In this document: positions 34,895 to 43,774 of the stretch, piece after piece
Layout of the letters: the number at the start of each line of letters is the position of its first letter
Numbering within the stretch: position 1 is the first letter of the stretch
NCBI RefSeq assembly: GCF_016461715.1
Contig: NZ_JAEMUI010000030.1
Coordinates: forward strand, 1-56,590
Length of the DNA: 56,590 nucleotides
Direction of reading: 5' to 3'
Source of the DNA: Marinomonas spartinae
Lineage (GTDB): Bacteria > Pseudomonadota > Gammaproteobacteria > Pseudomonadales > Marinomonadaceae
The notes under the pieces: model-generated
What the model was told of the DNA's origin: nothing
Databases searched by the model: none
What the model saw: the letters and a program-made list of their open reading frames with translations, nothing else
Program-made: the position numbers and the translations under genes

Positions 34895-35668
34895 ATGGCC
34901 CAACAAACTCGCCAAGATAAAATCGTCGCTCTGGCAAAAGAAAAAGGCTATGTAACGATTGATGAATTGGCCAGTCATTTTAACGTCACTCCACAAACGA
35001 TTCGTAGAGACATCAATGTATTAGCGCAATCCGAACGGATTCGTCGTCATCATGGTGGCGCCAGTTACGATTCCAGTACCACTAACGTTGCCTACGCCAC
35101 ACGACAAATCCTACAGCACTCAGCCAAAGAGCAAATCGCCAATCGTATTGCCGCAGAAATTCCTGACCACGCCTCTCTCTTTATTAACATCGGTACAACA
35201 ACGGAAACCGTTGCTCGCGCCCTTTTGAAACATCAAGGCTTACAAATCATCACGAACAACATCAATGTGGCCACCATACTCAGCGGCAAAGAAGATTTTA
35301 CCGTCATCATCGCAGGAGGCCGAGTACGCTCGCGGGATGGCGGAATAATGGGAGAAGCCACCATTGATTTTATCAATCAATTTAGAGTGGATTACGGCAT
35401 CATTGGCATCAGTGGTATTGATGTAAACGATGGTTCCTTACTAGACTATGACTACCAAGAAGTGCGAGTGGCCCAAAGCATAATAGCCAACTCACGCCAT
35501 GTCTTTTTAGCCGCTGATGCCAATAAATTTGGTCGTAACGCCATGGTGAGATTGGGCAGCCTCACCCAAGTGGACAGATTGTTCACCAATGAGCAACCGC
35601 CCAAAAGCCTGCTCACCATCATGAAAGCGCACAAAGTTCGTTTGGAACTTTGTGCAACCCAGGAATAA
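34895..35668 (+). CDS. glpR: Glycerol-3-phosphate regulon repressor GlpR (DeoR family)
   Basis: 257-residue DeoR-family repressor with N-terminal HTH (about 6-60, IDELASHFNVTPQTIRRDIN, RRHHGGA) and a sugar-phosphate-binding domain (about 75-250, with INIGTTTE and GISGIDVNDGSLLDYDYQE). GlpR represses glycerol and glycerol-3-phosphate genes and is released by glycerol-3-phosphate. ATG 34895 follows TAAGGAG. Located 275 bp upstream of glpD, with a GlpR-type operator in that gap. glpF and glpK are not in the window. Confidence 0.9.
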   Translation: MAQQTRQDKIVALAKEKGYVTIDELASHFNVTPQTIRRDINVLAQSERIRRHHGGASYDSSTTNVAYATRQILQHSAKEQIANRIAAEIPDHASLFINIGTTTETVARALLKHQGLQIITNNINVATILSGKEDFTVIIAGGRVRSRDGGIMGEATIDFINQFRVDYGIIGISGIDVNDGSLLDYDYQEVRVAQSIIANSRHVFLAADANKFGRNAMVRLGSLTQVDRLFTNEQPPKSLLTIMKAHKVRLELCATQE

Positions 35669-35845
35669 CAGATCGATCAAGAATCTCTCTACCGTTGGCA
35701 GATGTAAGGCGTTTCTATCACCTTCCAAGCACCTTGCATCAATGCCGCTCCTAACCGCCTTAAGCCGCGTTTGTCTGTTTTTTCATCAGATTTTAATATT
35801 CAAACCTTGTCATTGGTTACCATGAGGTCTATTATGAGGTCTTGA

Positions 35846-35863
35846 ATGTTCGTTTTCGAACAT
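35846..35863 (+). promoter_or_regulatory. GlpR operator upstream of glpD
   Basis: ATGTTCG-TTTT-CGAACAT is a perfect inverted repeat that fits the E. coli GlpR consensus (WATGTTCGWTWWCGAACATW). A weaker second site (ATTTTCATATGAACAT, about 35868-35883) follows directly. Both lie 60-100 bp upstream of the glpD start. Confidence 0.85.
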
Positions 35864-35943
35864 AAAAATTTTCATATGAACATAAAACAACAGACACGAA
35901 AAACATATCACTCAAAAACGAGTAAGGTTAAGCGGGGAGCACC

Positions 35944-37443
35944 ATGACTCAAGTACATTATGATTTATTTGTTGTTGGTGGTGGCATCAACGGCACAGGC
36001 ATCGCAGCCGATGCCTCTGGACGCGGACTTAAAGTTGGCTTATGTGAAATGGGCGATCTCGCTCATGCAACATCATCGTCAAGCAGCAAATTAATCCATG
36101 GTGGTTTGCGCTATTTAGAACATTATGAATTCCGACTTGTACGCGAAGCACTTAACGAGCGAGAAGTATTGCTTAAAGTTGCGCCGCACCTTGTTACTCC
36201 AATGCGTTTCCAAATGCCCCATCGTCCCCATTTACGCCCTGCCTGGTTGATTCGAATCGGCTTATTTTTGTATGACAATCTTGGCAAACGTGAAGCCCTT
36301 GCAGGCTCTCGTGGCGTGAAATACAACGCTGACAGTCCGCTAAAAGCCGACATCACGCAAGGGTTTGAGTATTCAGATTGCTGGGTGGATGATGCTCGCT
36401 TAGTCGTTATCAACGCGCTGAGCGCACAACAAAACGGTGCCAGTATTTTTGCCAGAACCCGCTGCAATGCCGCCAAACGCGACCATGGCCTATGGCGCAT
36501 TGAACTAGAAGACCAGCTCACCCATCAGATCACAGAAGTAACCGCCACGGCACTGGTTAACGCCGCTGGCCCATGGGTCTCTTCTTTCATCGAAACCAAG
36601 ATGGAACGCAAAGCGCCCTATGGTATCCGCATGATCAAAGGCAGCCACATTGTGGTACCACGACTTTACAAAGAATCCAATGCTTTTATCATGCAAAACG
36701 TCGACAAACGCATTGTCTTTGCTATCCCATACCGTGAACATTACACCCTCATTGGTACAACGGACGTGGAGTACAAAGGCGACCCAGATAAAGTAGCGAT
36801 TTCTGCAGAAGAAACAAGTTACATTCTCAGCGTAGCAAACGATCACTTTAAAAAACAACTAACCCCCGATGACATTGTTTGGAGCTACTCCGGTGTTCGT
36901 CCATTGTTAGAAGACGAATCAGACAACCCTTCTGCGGTGACCCGTGATTACACCTTGCACCTAGAAGATGAAGAAAGCAAAGCGCCTTTACTCAGTATTT
37001 TTGGCGGCAAAATCACCACCTATCGCCAATTAGCCCTATCGGCTATGCGTAAATTAACCCCTTACTTTGATAACATGGGCGCCCCTTGGACACACAGTAA
37101 GCCACTGCCAGGCGGCGATTTAGGCATGCCTCTTGACGCATTTGGCATCCAACTCCAAAGACAGTACCCTTTTATTAGTGCACACAATGCACAACGCTTC
37201 GCCAACAGCTATGGCACCCTCACGCACCTCATGTTGGAAAAGGTCAGCAACGAAGCAGAGCTAGGACACTGTTTTGGCAACGAGTTGTATCAGGTAGAAG
37301 TCGACTATTTGATCAAACACGAATGGGCCCATAGTGCTGAAGATATTCTCTGGCGTCGCACAAAGCTTGGCCTAGAAATGTCGCAAAACGAAGTCAAAGC
37401 ACTTCAAGAATACATAGAGAAATCATTGGCTATCGCGGCATAA
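35944..37443 (+). CDS. glpD: Aerobic glycerol-3-phosphate dehydrogenase GlpD
   Basis: 499-residue FAD-dependent, membrane-associated dehydrogenase oxidising glycerol-3-phosphate to dihydroxyacetone phosphate with electrons passed to ubiquinone. FAD motif VVGGGINGTGIAADASGRG at 10-28, SSKLIHGGLRYLEHYEFRLVREAL near 44-66, and GGKITTYR near 355 are typical. Length equals E. coli GlpD (501). Ribosome site GGGGAG. Preceded by a GlpR operator and followed by a terminator. Confidence 0.94.
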   Translation: MTQVHYDLFVVGGGINGTGIAADASGRGLKVGLCEMGDLAHATSSSSSKLIHGGLRYLEHYEFRLVREALNEREVLLKVAPHLVTPMRFQMPHRPHLRPAWLIRIGLFLYDNLGKREALAGSRGVKYNADSPLKADITQGFEYSDCWVDDARLVVINALSAQQNGASIFARTRCNAAKRDHGLWRIELEDQLTHQITEVTATALVNAAGPWVSSFIETKMERKAPYGIRMIKGSHIVVPRLYKESNAFIMQNVDKRIVFAIPYREHYTLIGTTDVEYKGDPDKVAISAEETSYILSVANDHFKKQLTPDDIVWSYSGVRPLLEDESDNPSAVTRDYTLHLEDEESKAPLLSIFGGKITTYRQLALSAMRKLTPYFDNMGAPWTHSKPLPGGDLGMPLDAFGIQLQRQYPFISAHNAQRFANSYGTLTHLMLEKVSNEAELGHCFGNELYQVEVDYLIKHEWAHSAEDILWRRTKLGLEMSQNEVKALQEYIEKSLAIAA

Positions 37444-37482
37444 ACATCCGTGTTTTGCCCTCTTTAATAAAAGCACCTACTT

Positions 37483-37525
37483 AAAAAAACCGATGAGAGA
37501 CACACTGTCTTTCATCGGTTTTTTT
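37483..37525. terminator. Bidirectional terminator after glpD
   Basis: Stem of ACCGATGA/TCATCGGT extended by A-run on the left (37483-37489) and T-run on the right (37518-37525), between convergent glpD and the LysR gene. Confidence 0.88.
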
Positions 37526-37569
37526 AGCCCCCTATTTTCTATAACGAATATAAGGCTATAGGTATAGAT

Positions 37570-38514
37570 TCAAAAATGCGGCAAAGCATCAGGCAGGGTT
37601 AAACAGTCTTTTGGCGAATAGCGATAACACTCACTAACCAGCCAAGCCAGTAATTGTTGTACTGGTTCTCGATGGCGCTGGACATCAGGGCAGGCAAACA
37701 AATAACGATGCCCTTCATCTAATACCTCAGAAAAGGGTTTAACCAAACGGCCTTGCTGTATGTCATCCATTACCAACGGGGTACGCCCCAACGCAACGCC
37801 TTGACCCGCAATGGCTGCTTGCACCGCTAAATCCCCACGATTAAAACTGATGCCTCTCGACGGTTTTACTCCCCTAGCATTGGCCAATTGCAACCATTTT
37901 TCCCATTCCGCGTATGGGCTGGAAAAACGCCATTCGGAATCATCATTAAGCAATGCCATTGCTGCCAGCTGATTGGGCTCGATCAACCCCTGCTCTTGGG
38001 CAAATGAGGCACTGCACACGGGAAAAACCTGATCTCTCATTAAAGGTACAATATAACTATTGCGACCATGAATATGACTGTGCACAATCGCCACATCAAT
38101 GCGATCTCGCTGAAAATTGACCTCTCGATCATTCGCCTGAATCCGTAACTGTAAATCTGGGTACTGTCTCTGCAAACTGCCAAGACGAGGAATCAACCAT
38201 TTCGTTGCAAAAGAAGGCATGACAGATACGGTCAAAATATTCGATGTCTCCTCCTCTTTTAGTTCAGAAATTAGGGCTTGGATCTGAGCAAAACTGTGAT
38301 TAATGTGCACAGCAAGACGCGCCCCCGCCACGGTCAACTCTAAACGACGATGGTAACGAATAAACAAGGTGAGCCCCAAACGCTCTTCTAACTGACGAAT
38401 CTGCTGACTCACGGCGCCTTGTGTCAGGTGCATTTCTTGGGCCGCTTTGGTAAAGCTCAAGTGACGCGCGGCAATCGCAAACGTTTCTAAGCCATATAAT
38501 GGAATTGGCTTCAT
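37570..38514 (-). CDS. LysR-family regulator, GcvA-like
   Basis: 314-residue LysR protein of the GcvA/TrpI subgroup: HTH at about 7-66 (SFTKAAQEMHLTQGAVSQQIRQLEERLG) and effector domain with VSVMPSFATKWLIPRL near 95-110 and the FNRGDLAVQAAIAGQGVALGR block near 225. Target is not evident from neighbours: glpD is convergent and the upstream 0.5 kb carries a candidate small RNA on the other strand. Confidence 0.82.
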   Translation of the reverse strand: MKPIPLYGLETFAIAARHLSFTKAAQEMHLTQGAVSQQIRQLEERLGLTLFIRYHRRLELTVAGARLAVHINHSFAQIQALISELKEEETSNILTVSVMPSFATKWLIPRLGSLQRQYPDLQLRIQANDREVNFQRDRIDVAIVHSHIHGRNSYIVPLMRDQVFPVCSASFAQEQGLIEPNQLAAMALLNDDSEWRFSSPYAEWEKWLQLANARGVKPSRGISFNRGDLAVQAAIAGQGVALGRTPLVMDDIQQGRLVKPFSEVLDEGHRYLFACPDVQRHREPVQQLLAWLVSECYRYSPKDCLTLPDALPHF

Positions 38515-38753
38515 AGCTTGTCCTCTGTTGAGCTATTGTGACTACTGCAAAATACAATCAACACCCAAAACCTCTTAGCAAAACATGATGACACTTTAGT
38601 GAAAATGCATGCTCGTTTGCTCTGACATGCCCCACAAATCAAGATGTCACAGAAAAAGTTGGCACGCTAAGCAATATAGAGATCATAACAAACTTTGCAG
38701 GCGAGGGATCATTTGGATTAGCTATTCTAATGCAATTGATCAGATTATATCGT

Positions 38754-38781
38754 TTGAAAGACCTGGCAAAAAACCTAAAAT
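38754..38781 (+). promoter_or_regulatory. Sigma-70-type promoter of candidate small RNA
   Basis: TTGAAA (38754-38759) and TAAAAT (38776-38781), each five of six to consensus, spaced by 16 bp. It points to the hairpin-rich, terminator-ended stretch that starts about 7 bases later and contains no supportable reading frame. Confidence 0.5.
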
Positions 38782-38787
38782 AAGCCT

Positions 38788-38973
38788 TATCTCTTAGGTT
38801 GAACAGCGACCTGATCTAGATCTTTCAACGTAGCCCTTACTATGTTGATGACCAGCTCAAAGACCACTCCCACAGTTGGAATTTGAGAGGACACAATACT
38901 TCCCCACAGAGGTATTTTGTTTGGAACTGCTAGTTACTTTTGTTTAAGCCGGACTTCATGTCCGGTTTTTTTT
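38788..38973 (+). ncRNA. Candidate small regulatory RNA
   Basis: Within the 536-bp gap between two minus-strand genes lies a stretch of about 185 bases with a promoter, several stable hairpins and a terminator. Stems: AGGTTG/CGACCT (38796-38812), TCAACGTAG/CTATGTTGA (38825-38848, 9 bp with one G-U), AATACTTC/GAGGTATT (about 38900-38921), and the terminator (38946-38973). An outer CAGTT/AACTG pairing could enclose the third stem. It carries four GGA triplets. No downstream plus-strand gene exists within 4 kb, so it is not a leader. It is not 6S-like. Identity is unknown. Confidence 0.5.
38946..38973 (+). terminator. Rho-independent terminator of the candidate small RNA
   Basis: CCGGAC-TTCAT-GTCCGG (38949-38965) followed by eight T. 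A strong plus-strand terminator with no plus-strand coding gene upstream for 1.5 kb. Confidence 0.9.
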
Positions 38974-39050
38974 GCTTGCTAAGGGGTGCTGGATAGCACA
39001 AAGAAAACCTTTAGAAAGTGGCCAATATCGATAGGCAAATATCAGCCTAT

Positions 39051-39758
39051 TTATCCTGCCAAACTAGTATGCAATAGATAGGTCATTACCGATAGGAATA
39101 CCACCAACCCCAAATAGAGTACGGCGTAATTTGTCCGTTCATTAAAGCTGGCCTCGTAATACCCTTGGGGAACGGCATTCGGATTAGGCCAAATGGCCTG
39201 CTTAATTTGAGGGTAAGCCAGAATAACAATCAATATCAACATCGGACTGTGATTATAAAAAAACAGTCCGACCAATAACGGCAACCCCAATAGCCACATT
39301 TTAGGTGAAATGATGGCAGTAATTCGCCCACCGTCTAGAGGGGATAAGGGGATCAGGTTAAACAAATTAATCATACAGCCTGCGTAAGCGAGCGCCAGCA
39401 TCAGCTGACTACCACTCTCCCGAGCCAACCAGTAACACCCCATGGCAGCCAGCGTCCCAATAACGGGCCCAGCAAAGGCAATATAGGCTTCCGTTTCCAC
39501 ATTGGTTGGCTGCTCTTTCATCTGAATCCAAGCACCAACAAAAGGAATAAAGGTTGGAACCCCAACGTTGAGACCGCGCTGACGCGCGGCCATATAATGC
39601 CCTAATTCATGAAACAAAATCAGCAGCACAAACCCAACGGCATAGCGCCAACCAAATATCCACGAATAAGCCAACATGGAAAACAACATGGTGCCGCCCA
39701 TTGTTAAGAGCTTGCCAAATTTGGCGGCACTAAAGAGAAGCAAAAACAGTTTTATCAT
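39051..39758 (-). CDS. Site-2 protease family membrane metalloprotease (M50)
   Basis: 235-residue polytopic protein with the zinc motif HELGH at 50-54 (FHELGHYMAARQ) and the second ligand Asp142 in NLIPLSPLDGGR, both within hydrophobic helices, as in site-2 proteases. There is no PDZ domain, so it is the compact form rather than RseP. Such proteases cut transmembrane helices of anti-sigma factors, signal peptides or regulators. It starts 12 bp after the DUF2167 gene, and the two probably form an operon. Confidence 0.85.
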   Translation of the reverse strand: MIKLFLLLFSAAKFGKLLTMGGTMLFSMLAYSWIFGWRYAVGFVLLILFHELGHYMAARQRGLNVGVPTFIPFVGAWIQMKEQPTNVETEAYIAFAGPVIGTLAAMGCYWLARESGSQLMLALAYAGCMINLFNLIPLSPLDGGRITAIISPKMWLLGLPLLVGLFFYNHSPMLILIVILAYPQIKQAIWPNPNAVPQGYYEASFNERTNYAVLYLGLVVFLSVMTYLLHTSLAG

Positions 39759-39770
39759 GATTCATAGAAC

Positions 39771-40640
39771 CTATTTTTTACGGCGAAATAGCTTCATGAT
39801 TACGCCACCAAATGCAGCCACACCGATAATAATGACCTTTTTAAAGGCGATAAGTAACGCTAACAGTTTTGCAAACAAACCCATTTTCGCTGCCACGCCA
39901 CCAGCAACCAACGCCGCAAGTCCATATTCCGCCACATGATCGGTCTTACTGTTAAAGTCCGCATAACGATTGCCTTTCGTAAAATTCGTTACCGCGAGCA
40001 AAGCTGGGGTTTCTTTTTCGATGTCATGAAGCTGGCTCATACCGCCAATCACATTCAGTACCAACACCCCTTCGCGTCCCAAAACACGAATTTTGTAATT
40101 GAGCGAATCTTCACGAGACGCACCTGTCTTAAAGTCTTCCGCCCAATAAAATTTATGGGTTGATTGATCATAGCGAGGCGGTTGCGCCCAACCAACTAGC
40201 TCAATGGAACTATAACCCTGTTTCACCCGCTCTTCACTCTCTGACTGTGTTTCTTTCTTCATTTTTTGCAGAAGTTCGTTATAGTCGATCTCATTGGCAT
40301 CAGAGTCTTTGACATGACCATCTTTTTGATAGGTGATCACTACTCCCCAGCCATTATTGCTAAGAGGGTTGGTATCAGTAGGAATCAGCATGCCCAAGGT
40401 TTTATTACCAGGTGGATTGCCCCAGCCATCGACCAATAAACGCTCAGCACTCTCAGGTGAAAGATATTCAAATTTATCTGTTAAATTTAGCTCTGCGACG
40501 CCATTCGCAAGTGTAATATGACCAGACTGGGGATGGAGCTGCTGCAAAAACTGCTCAGCGGTCATATTGTCATTGTCCGACTCAGCAGCGAAGGTGTAAA
40601 AAGAAATACAGGCTAGCCATAACATAATGAGGCTTTTCAT
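39771..40640 (-). CDS. DUF2167 domain membrane protein
   Basis: 289-residue protein with a signal peptide (MKSLIMLWLACISFYTFA), a DUF2167 extracytoplasmic region (about 25-240, with ANGVAELNLTDKFEYLS, NPPGNKTLGM, GWGVVITYQKDGHV and GWAQPPRYDQSTHKFYWA), and one or two C-terminal transmembrane helices (about 240-280) with the basic tail KLFRRKK. The family has no established function. It lies directly upstream of a site-2 protease gene in an apparent operon, which suggests that its C-terminal helix might be the substrate; that is inference. Confidence 0.82.
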   Translation of the reverse strand: MKSLIMLWLACISFYTFAAESDNDNMTAEQFLQQLHPQSGHITLANGVAELNLTDKFEYLSPESAERLLVDGWGNPPGNKTLGMLIPTDTNPLSNNGWGVVITYQKDGHVKDSDANEIDYNELLQKMKKETQSESEERVKQGYSSIELVGWAQPPRYDQSTHKFYWAEDFKTGASREDSLNYKIRVLGREGVLVLNVIGGMSQLHDIEKETPALLAVTNFTKGNRYADFNSKTDHVAEYGLAALVAGGVAAKMGLFAKLLALLIAFKKVIIIGVAAFGGVIMKLFRRKK

Positions 40641-40732
40641 TCTTGAAATCGTCCCTTTATCAAGTTAATAAAAAATAAAAGCGGATGATACAAGGTTTAC
40701 AAAGCAATCGTTAGTATTTTTCCCGAAACTAA

Positions 40733-40764
40733 AACAAAAAAAACGGCGACCCGAAGGGTCGCCG
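40733..40764 (-). terminator. Terminator of the GAPDH gene
   Basis: Perfect 9-bp GC-rich stem CGGCGACCC/GGGTCGCCG (40744-40752 and 40756-40764), loop GAA, followed on the minus strand by a long T-run (complement of the A-run at 40735-40743). It lies 40 bp past the GAPDH stop. Confidence 0.92.
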
Positions 40765-40803
40765 CACACAATACACATTGCTGTGTATCCGGTCATTCCA
40801 TTC

Positions 40804-42177
40804 TTATGCCGCTTGCTCTTCGCGGACTTGCTCAGTTATCAACTGAGCCTGTGATAACTTTTCCATCAAACGCACCACTTGGCAGCTGTAACCGTATTCG
40901 TTATCGTACCAAACATATAGAGTGGCTTGGTTACCGCGTACTTTCGTCGACAAAGAGTCCAAAATACCCGCCTGTTCAGAACCAATAAAGTCAGAACTAA
41001 CAGCATCCGCTTCGGCACTGAAACCAATCTGACCGCTTAACTCTGCGGAACTAGAAGCGTTTTGTAAGAGTTGATTAATCACTTCGACCGACGTAGCTTC
41101 TTTTAAGGTTAAACTTAAAACAGCAATCGACACATTAATAACGGGGACACGAATAGCACTGCCGCTTAGCTTGCCTTCCAATGAAGGAATCGCTTTAGAT
41201 ACTGCTTTTGCTGCACCTGTTTCGGTCATCACCATATTCATGCCAGCGGCACGACCACGACGGTCACCTTTGTGGATATTATCAATCAGGTTTTGATCAT
41301 TGGTGTAAGCATGCACAGTTTCCACATGACCAGATTCAATGCCAAATTTTTTCTCTAATACTGAGAGAATCGGCGTAATCGCGTTGGTCGTACAAGACGC
41401 CGCTGACACAATACGATCCGTTTGCGTAAGATCCCCATCATTGACGCCAAATACGATGTTTTTCATTTCTTTACCAGGGGCGGTCAACACAACACGCTCA
41501 ATACCTGGACGTTGTAAATGAACATTCAAGCCATCACGATCACGCCAGCGGCCAGTATTATCAACCAACAAAGCACGCTTAATACCATGAGAGGCATAAT
41601 CCACTTGAGCAGGATCAGACGCATAAATCACTTTCACCACTTGCCCATTGATGATCAGACTTTGGTTCGCTTCATCCACTTTAACCAAACCATCATAGGT
41701 ACCATGGACGGAATCGTATTTGAGTAAGCTGGCGCGTTTGGCAAGGTCGTTATCACAGGCCTTACGAACCACAATGGCCGCCAAGTACATACCAGGAGTG
41801 GTATGACCTAGTGCACACATACGGCGAGCCAACAAGCGGCCAATACGACCAAAGCCATACAGTACGACGGGAGTCGTTTCCCCTTCTGACGACGGCGCTG
41901 ACAAAATAGAGTTAACATCGGCCTCAGCCAGCAAAGCTTCTAATGCCAATACGCGTTGCTTTGAAGGGCTTGCCAAGGCTTGTTCCAGCACTTGATACAC
42001 CTGCGTCAGATCCAATTCTGGGTGCTTGTCAAAAATGCCCATCAGACCTGTGACGGAATCCGCCATTAATGTCTGACCAGCCAATTGGACCTTGACTGAG
42101 TGTTCGCGGCCAAGTTTACCCAAAAGCGGAATCATGGATTCCACCAGCGCAAGAGATTGTAACCAAGTGTTTGTCAT
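40804..42177 (-). CDS. gap: Glyceraldehyde-3-phosphate dehydrogenase, long form
   Basis: 457-residue GAPDH, about 120 longer than the classical enzyme. An extra N-terminal region of about 100 residues precedes the NAD-binding GFGRIGR motif (near 106-112). The catalytic core is intact, with Cys262 in SAASCTTN and the C-terminal WYDNEYGYS. Long forms of this type occur in Pseudomonas and relatives alongside a standard gap. It converts glyceraldehyde-3-phosphate to 1,3-bisphosphoglycerate or the reverse. I use ATG 42177 behind GGGGAG; the frame opens earlier, at GTG 42198. Confidence 0.9.
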   Translation of the reverse strand: MTNTWLQSLALVESMIPLLGKLGREHSVKVQLAGQTLMADSVTGLMGIFDKHPELDLTQVYQVLEQALASPSKQRVLALEALLAEADVNSILSAPSSEGETTPVVLYGFGRIGRLLARRMCALGHTTPGMYLAAIVVRKACDNDLAKRASLLKYDSVHGTYDGLVKVDEANQSLIINGQVVKVIYASDPAQVDYASHGIKRALLVDNTGRWRDRDGLNVHLQRPGIERVVLTAPGKEMKNIVFGVNDGDLTQTDRIVSAASCTTNAITPILSVLEKKFGIESGHVETVHAYTNDQNLIDNIHKGDRRGRAAGMNMVMTETGAAKAVSKAIPSLEGKLSGSAIRVPVINVSIAVLSLTLKEATSVEVINQLLQNASSSAELSGQIGFSAEADAVSSDFIGSEQAGILDSLSTKVRGNQATLYVWYDNEYGYSCQVVRLMEKLSQAQLITEQVREEQAA

Positions 42178-42437
42178 ATCAGGCTCCCCAGAAGACACTA
42201 TTGAGTCGAATTGGGGGCAGTCTACCGTCGCTTTCGTCTAAAAACAAATTGTAAAAAGGCAACGAAATCCCTTTAAAATCCGATATTTAACTCAATTTTT
42301 AATGGAAATAACGAGAAAACAACAGACACTTAGAAACTTTACTACATTCACAAGCCATTCACGGAGAGAAGACTGAAAATGACAGGATAATTCCGTAATT
42401 TGATAACCAAAAAAGAGAGAAAATTTCATGTTATTTT

Positions 42438-42767
42438 TTATAACTGACGCTTTCGCTCCGCCAAAATGCCCAATAAACAAAAGCAAGCAAACAACACAAC
42501 AGGACGATAGGTTAGGTCAATTCTCGTAATCAACCAAAACACCAAAGGTTGACTCCACAAAGCTAATAAACCATAGCCAAAGGCACACATCAAAATAAAC
42601 GCTGCCACCCGAGCCACAAAGACCCAAGAGGCAACTGCTCTTTTTAAAAAGCCATTGACTTTATCACCGTAAATCACCAGACAAGTTGCCACCAGAGCAA
42701 CTGAGATAGAATGCAGGTAAGGCTGCAGGAAATACGCTAAACGCAAATTCAAATCTAACAGAAACAT
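42438..42767 (-). CDS. DUF3392 family membrane protein
   Basis: 109-residue protein with three hydrophobic helices (about 18-34, 45-75 and 85-100) and a basic C-terminus (AERKRQL). It matches the DUF3392 pattern as I know it, an inner-membrane family of Gammaproteobacteria with unknown role (NLRLAYFLQPYL, LVIYGDKVNGFLKR). It lies 49 bp downstream of the exported protein gene on the same strand. The 260 bp between it and GAPDH contain nothing I can support. Confidence 0.75.
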   Translation of the reverse strand: MFLLDLNLRLAYFLQPYLHSISVALVATCLVIYGDKVNGFLKRAVASWVFVARVAAFILMCAFGYGLLALWSQPLVFWLITRIDLTYRPVVLFACFCLLGILAERKRQL

Positions 42768-42816
42768 GACAAGAGCTCAGATAAAAGCGGCCTTATACAA
42801 AGGCCCGTTTAATAAT

Positions 42817-43389
42817 TTACTGAGTTTGCTTTGACAAGGCTTCGACGTCAATAGTACCGGACTCTGATGGTACCTTAGGGTCTTCATCGACATAACTGAT
42901 CGACACATCAAATGTCGTGTTATGCAGCTCGATATAAGTGCCATCTTTAAAGTACCACCTCGCACGCCCATAGCCGTTTTTGATAAAACCGACATTGGGT
43001 TCGCCATACTTTTTTTCCAGAAACTCACCCAGCTTCTGACGCTCATGGGTATTCTCAACCACCCCAGCCAAGTTGGCGTGACGAATGTAATCGTAATCAT
43101 TAAAGGTGATATCCAGTTCTTTAATCCCTAAAATACCTTTTGGGCCAAGACTGTAAGACACCACATCTTTTTTATAGGAAGGATAAGGCTGTAAGCCCAT
43201 TTTTGATAACTGCTTCTCCAGCGTTTTTTTACTTAAATCGTTCACCTTGAGACCAAACAACTCAGCCCCACCATTCTGAGGTGTTGCCTGTTTCTCAAGC
43301 TCTGAGGCAGCATCAGCAAATACAGCTGACGAGCCTAAACCAAGCATCATAACACAGCCTAATACCCTAGAAATCCAGCACAAACGCAT
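42817..43389 (-). CDS. Exported hypothetical protein
   Basis: 190-residue protein with a signal peptide (about residues 1-26, ending FADAAS). The mature part has LKVNDLSKKTLEKQLSKMGLQPYP, YSLGPKGILGIKELDITFND, then LGEFLEKKYGEP and RWYFKDGTYIELHN. The last stretch resembles small secreted proteins that compare a charge-rich ligand, but I do not recognise a family. I start at ATG 43389; the frame runs on to 43446, which would mask the signal peptide. Confidence 0.72.
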   Translation of the reverse strand: MRLCWISRVLGCVMMLGLGSSAVFADAASELEKQATPQNGGAELFGLKVNDLSKKTLEKQLSKMGLQPYPSYKKDVVSYSLGPKGILGIKELDITFNDYDYIRHANLAGVVENTHERQKLGEFLEKKYGEPNVGFIKNGYGRARWYFKDGTYIELHNTTFDVSISYVDEDPKVPSESGTIDVEALSKQTQ

Positions 43390-43774
43390 CACTTCACACC
43401 TATCTAAATCTGCCGATGAATAGACTCGGCCACCAACAAAAACCACTCTATTCTATTGTACCTTTAATTCTATTTTGTAGGTGGTCATTCCTTGTGTGGT
43501 TTTGTGTCTTCATCACACATAAATTATCGCTTTCATAACATAAAATATACAAAACCATTCAAAAATTTGATCGCCATAAAACACCACTGGGCGAATCCTT
43601 TTCAGCGTCAATAACCTAGCAGACAACACTACAGAACATCTGCTAAAATGCGCAAAAATTGCATCTCTCTCCCCGCTCAAGACGCAATAAAAAATGGCAT
43701 AACAAACACCTTTAAGACATTCAACTTAGAATATTTTAGAGACGATTACGAGACATTATTGAGGTACATTACAC
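43390..43774. other. Intergenic region between exported protein and uridine-kinase-like genes
   Basis: Gap of 385 bp between divergent genes. AT-rich, with no stable hairpin, repeat or supportable reading frame; presumably it contains the two promoters. Confidence 0.4.

Noticed and set aside
38609..38797. 62-codon plus-strand open frame in the gap near 38.6-38.8 kb
   Set aside because: No ribosome site, low-complexity amino-acid composition, and it runs over the promoter of the candidate small RNA.
38843..38887. 14-codon frame (starting ATGTTGATG) within the candidate small RNA
   Set aside because: No ribosome site and its start lies inside a hairpin arm; nothing supports a leader peptide as no gene follows.
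38788..38973. Interpretation of the candidate small RNA as 6S RNA
   Set aside because: The length is similar, but it folds as several separate hairpins with a T-run end, not one long rod with a central bubble.
42292..42486. 64-codon minus-strand frame between GAPDH and the DUF3392 gene
   Set aside because: Overlaps the 3' end of the DUF3392 gene, lacks a ribosome site and recognisable motifs.
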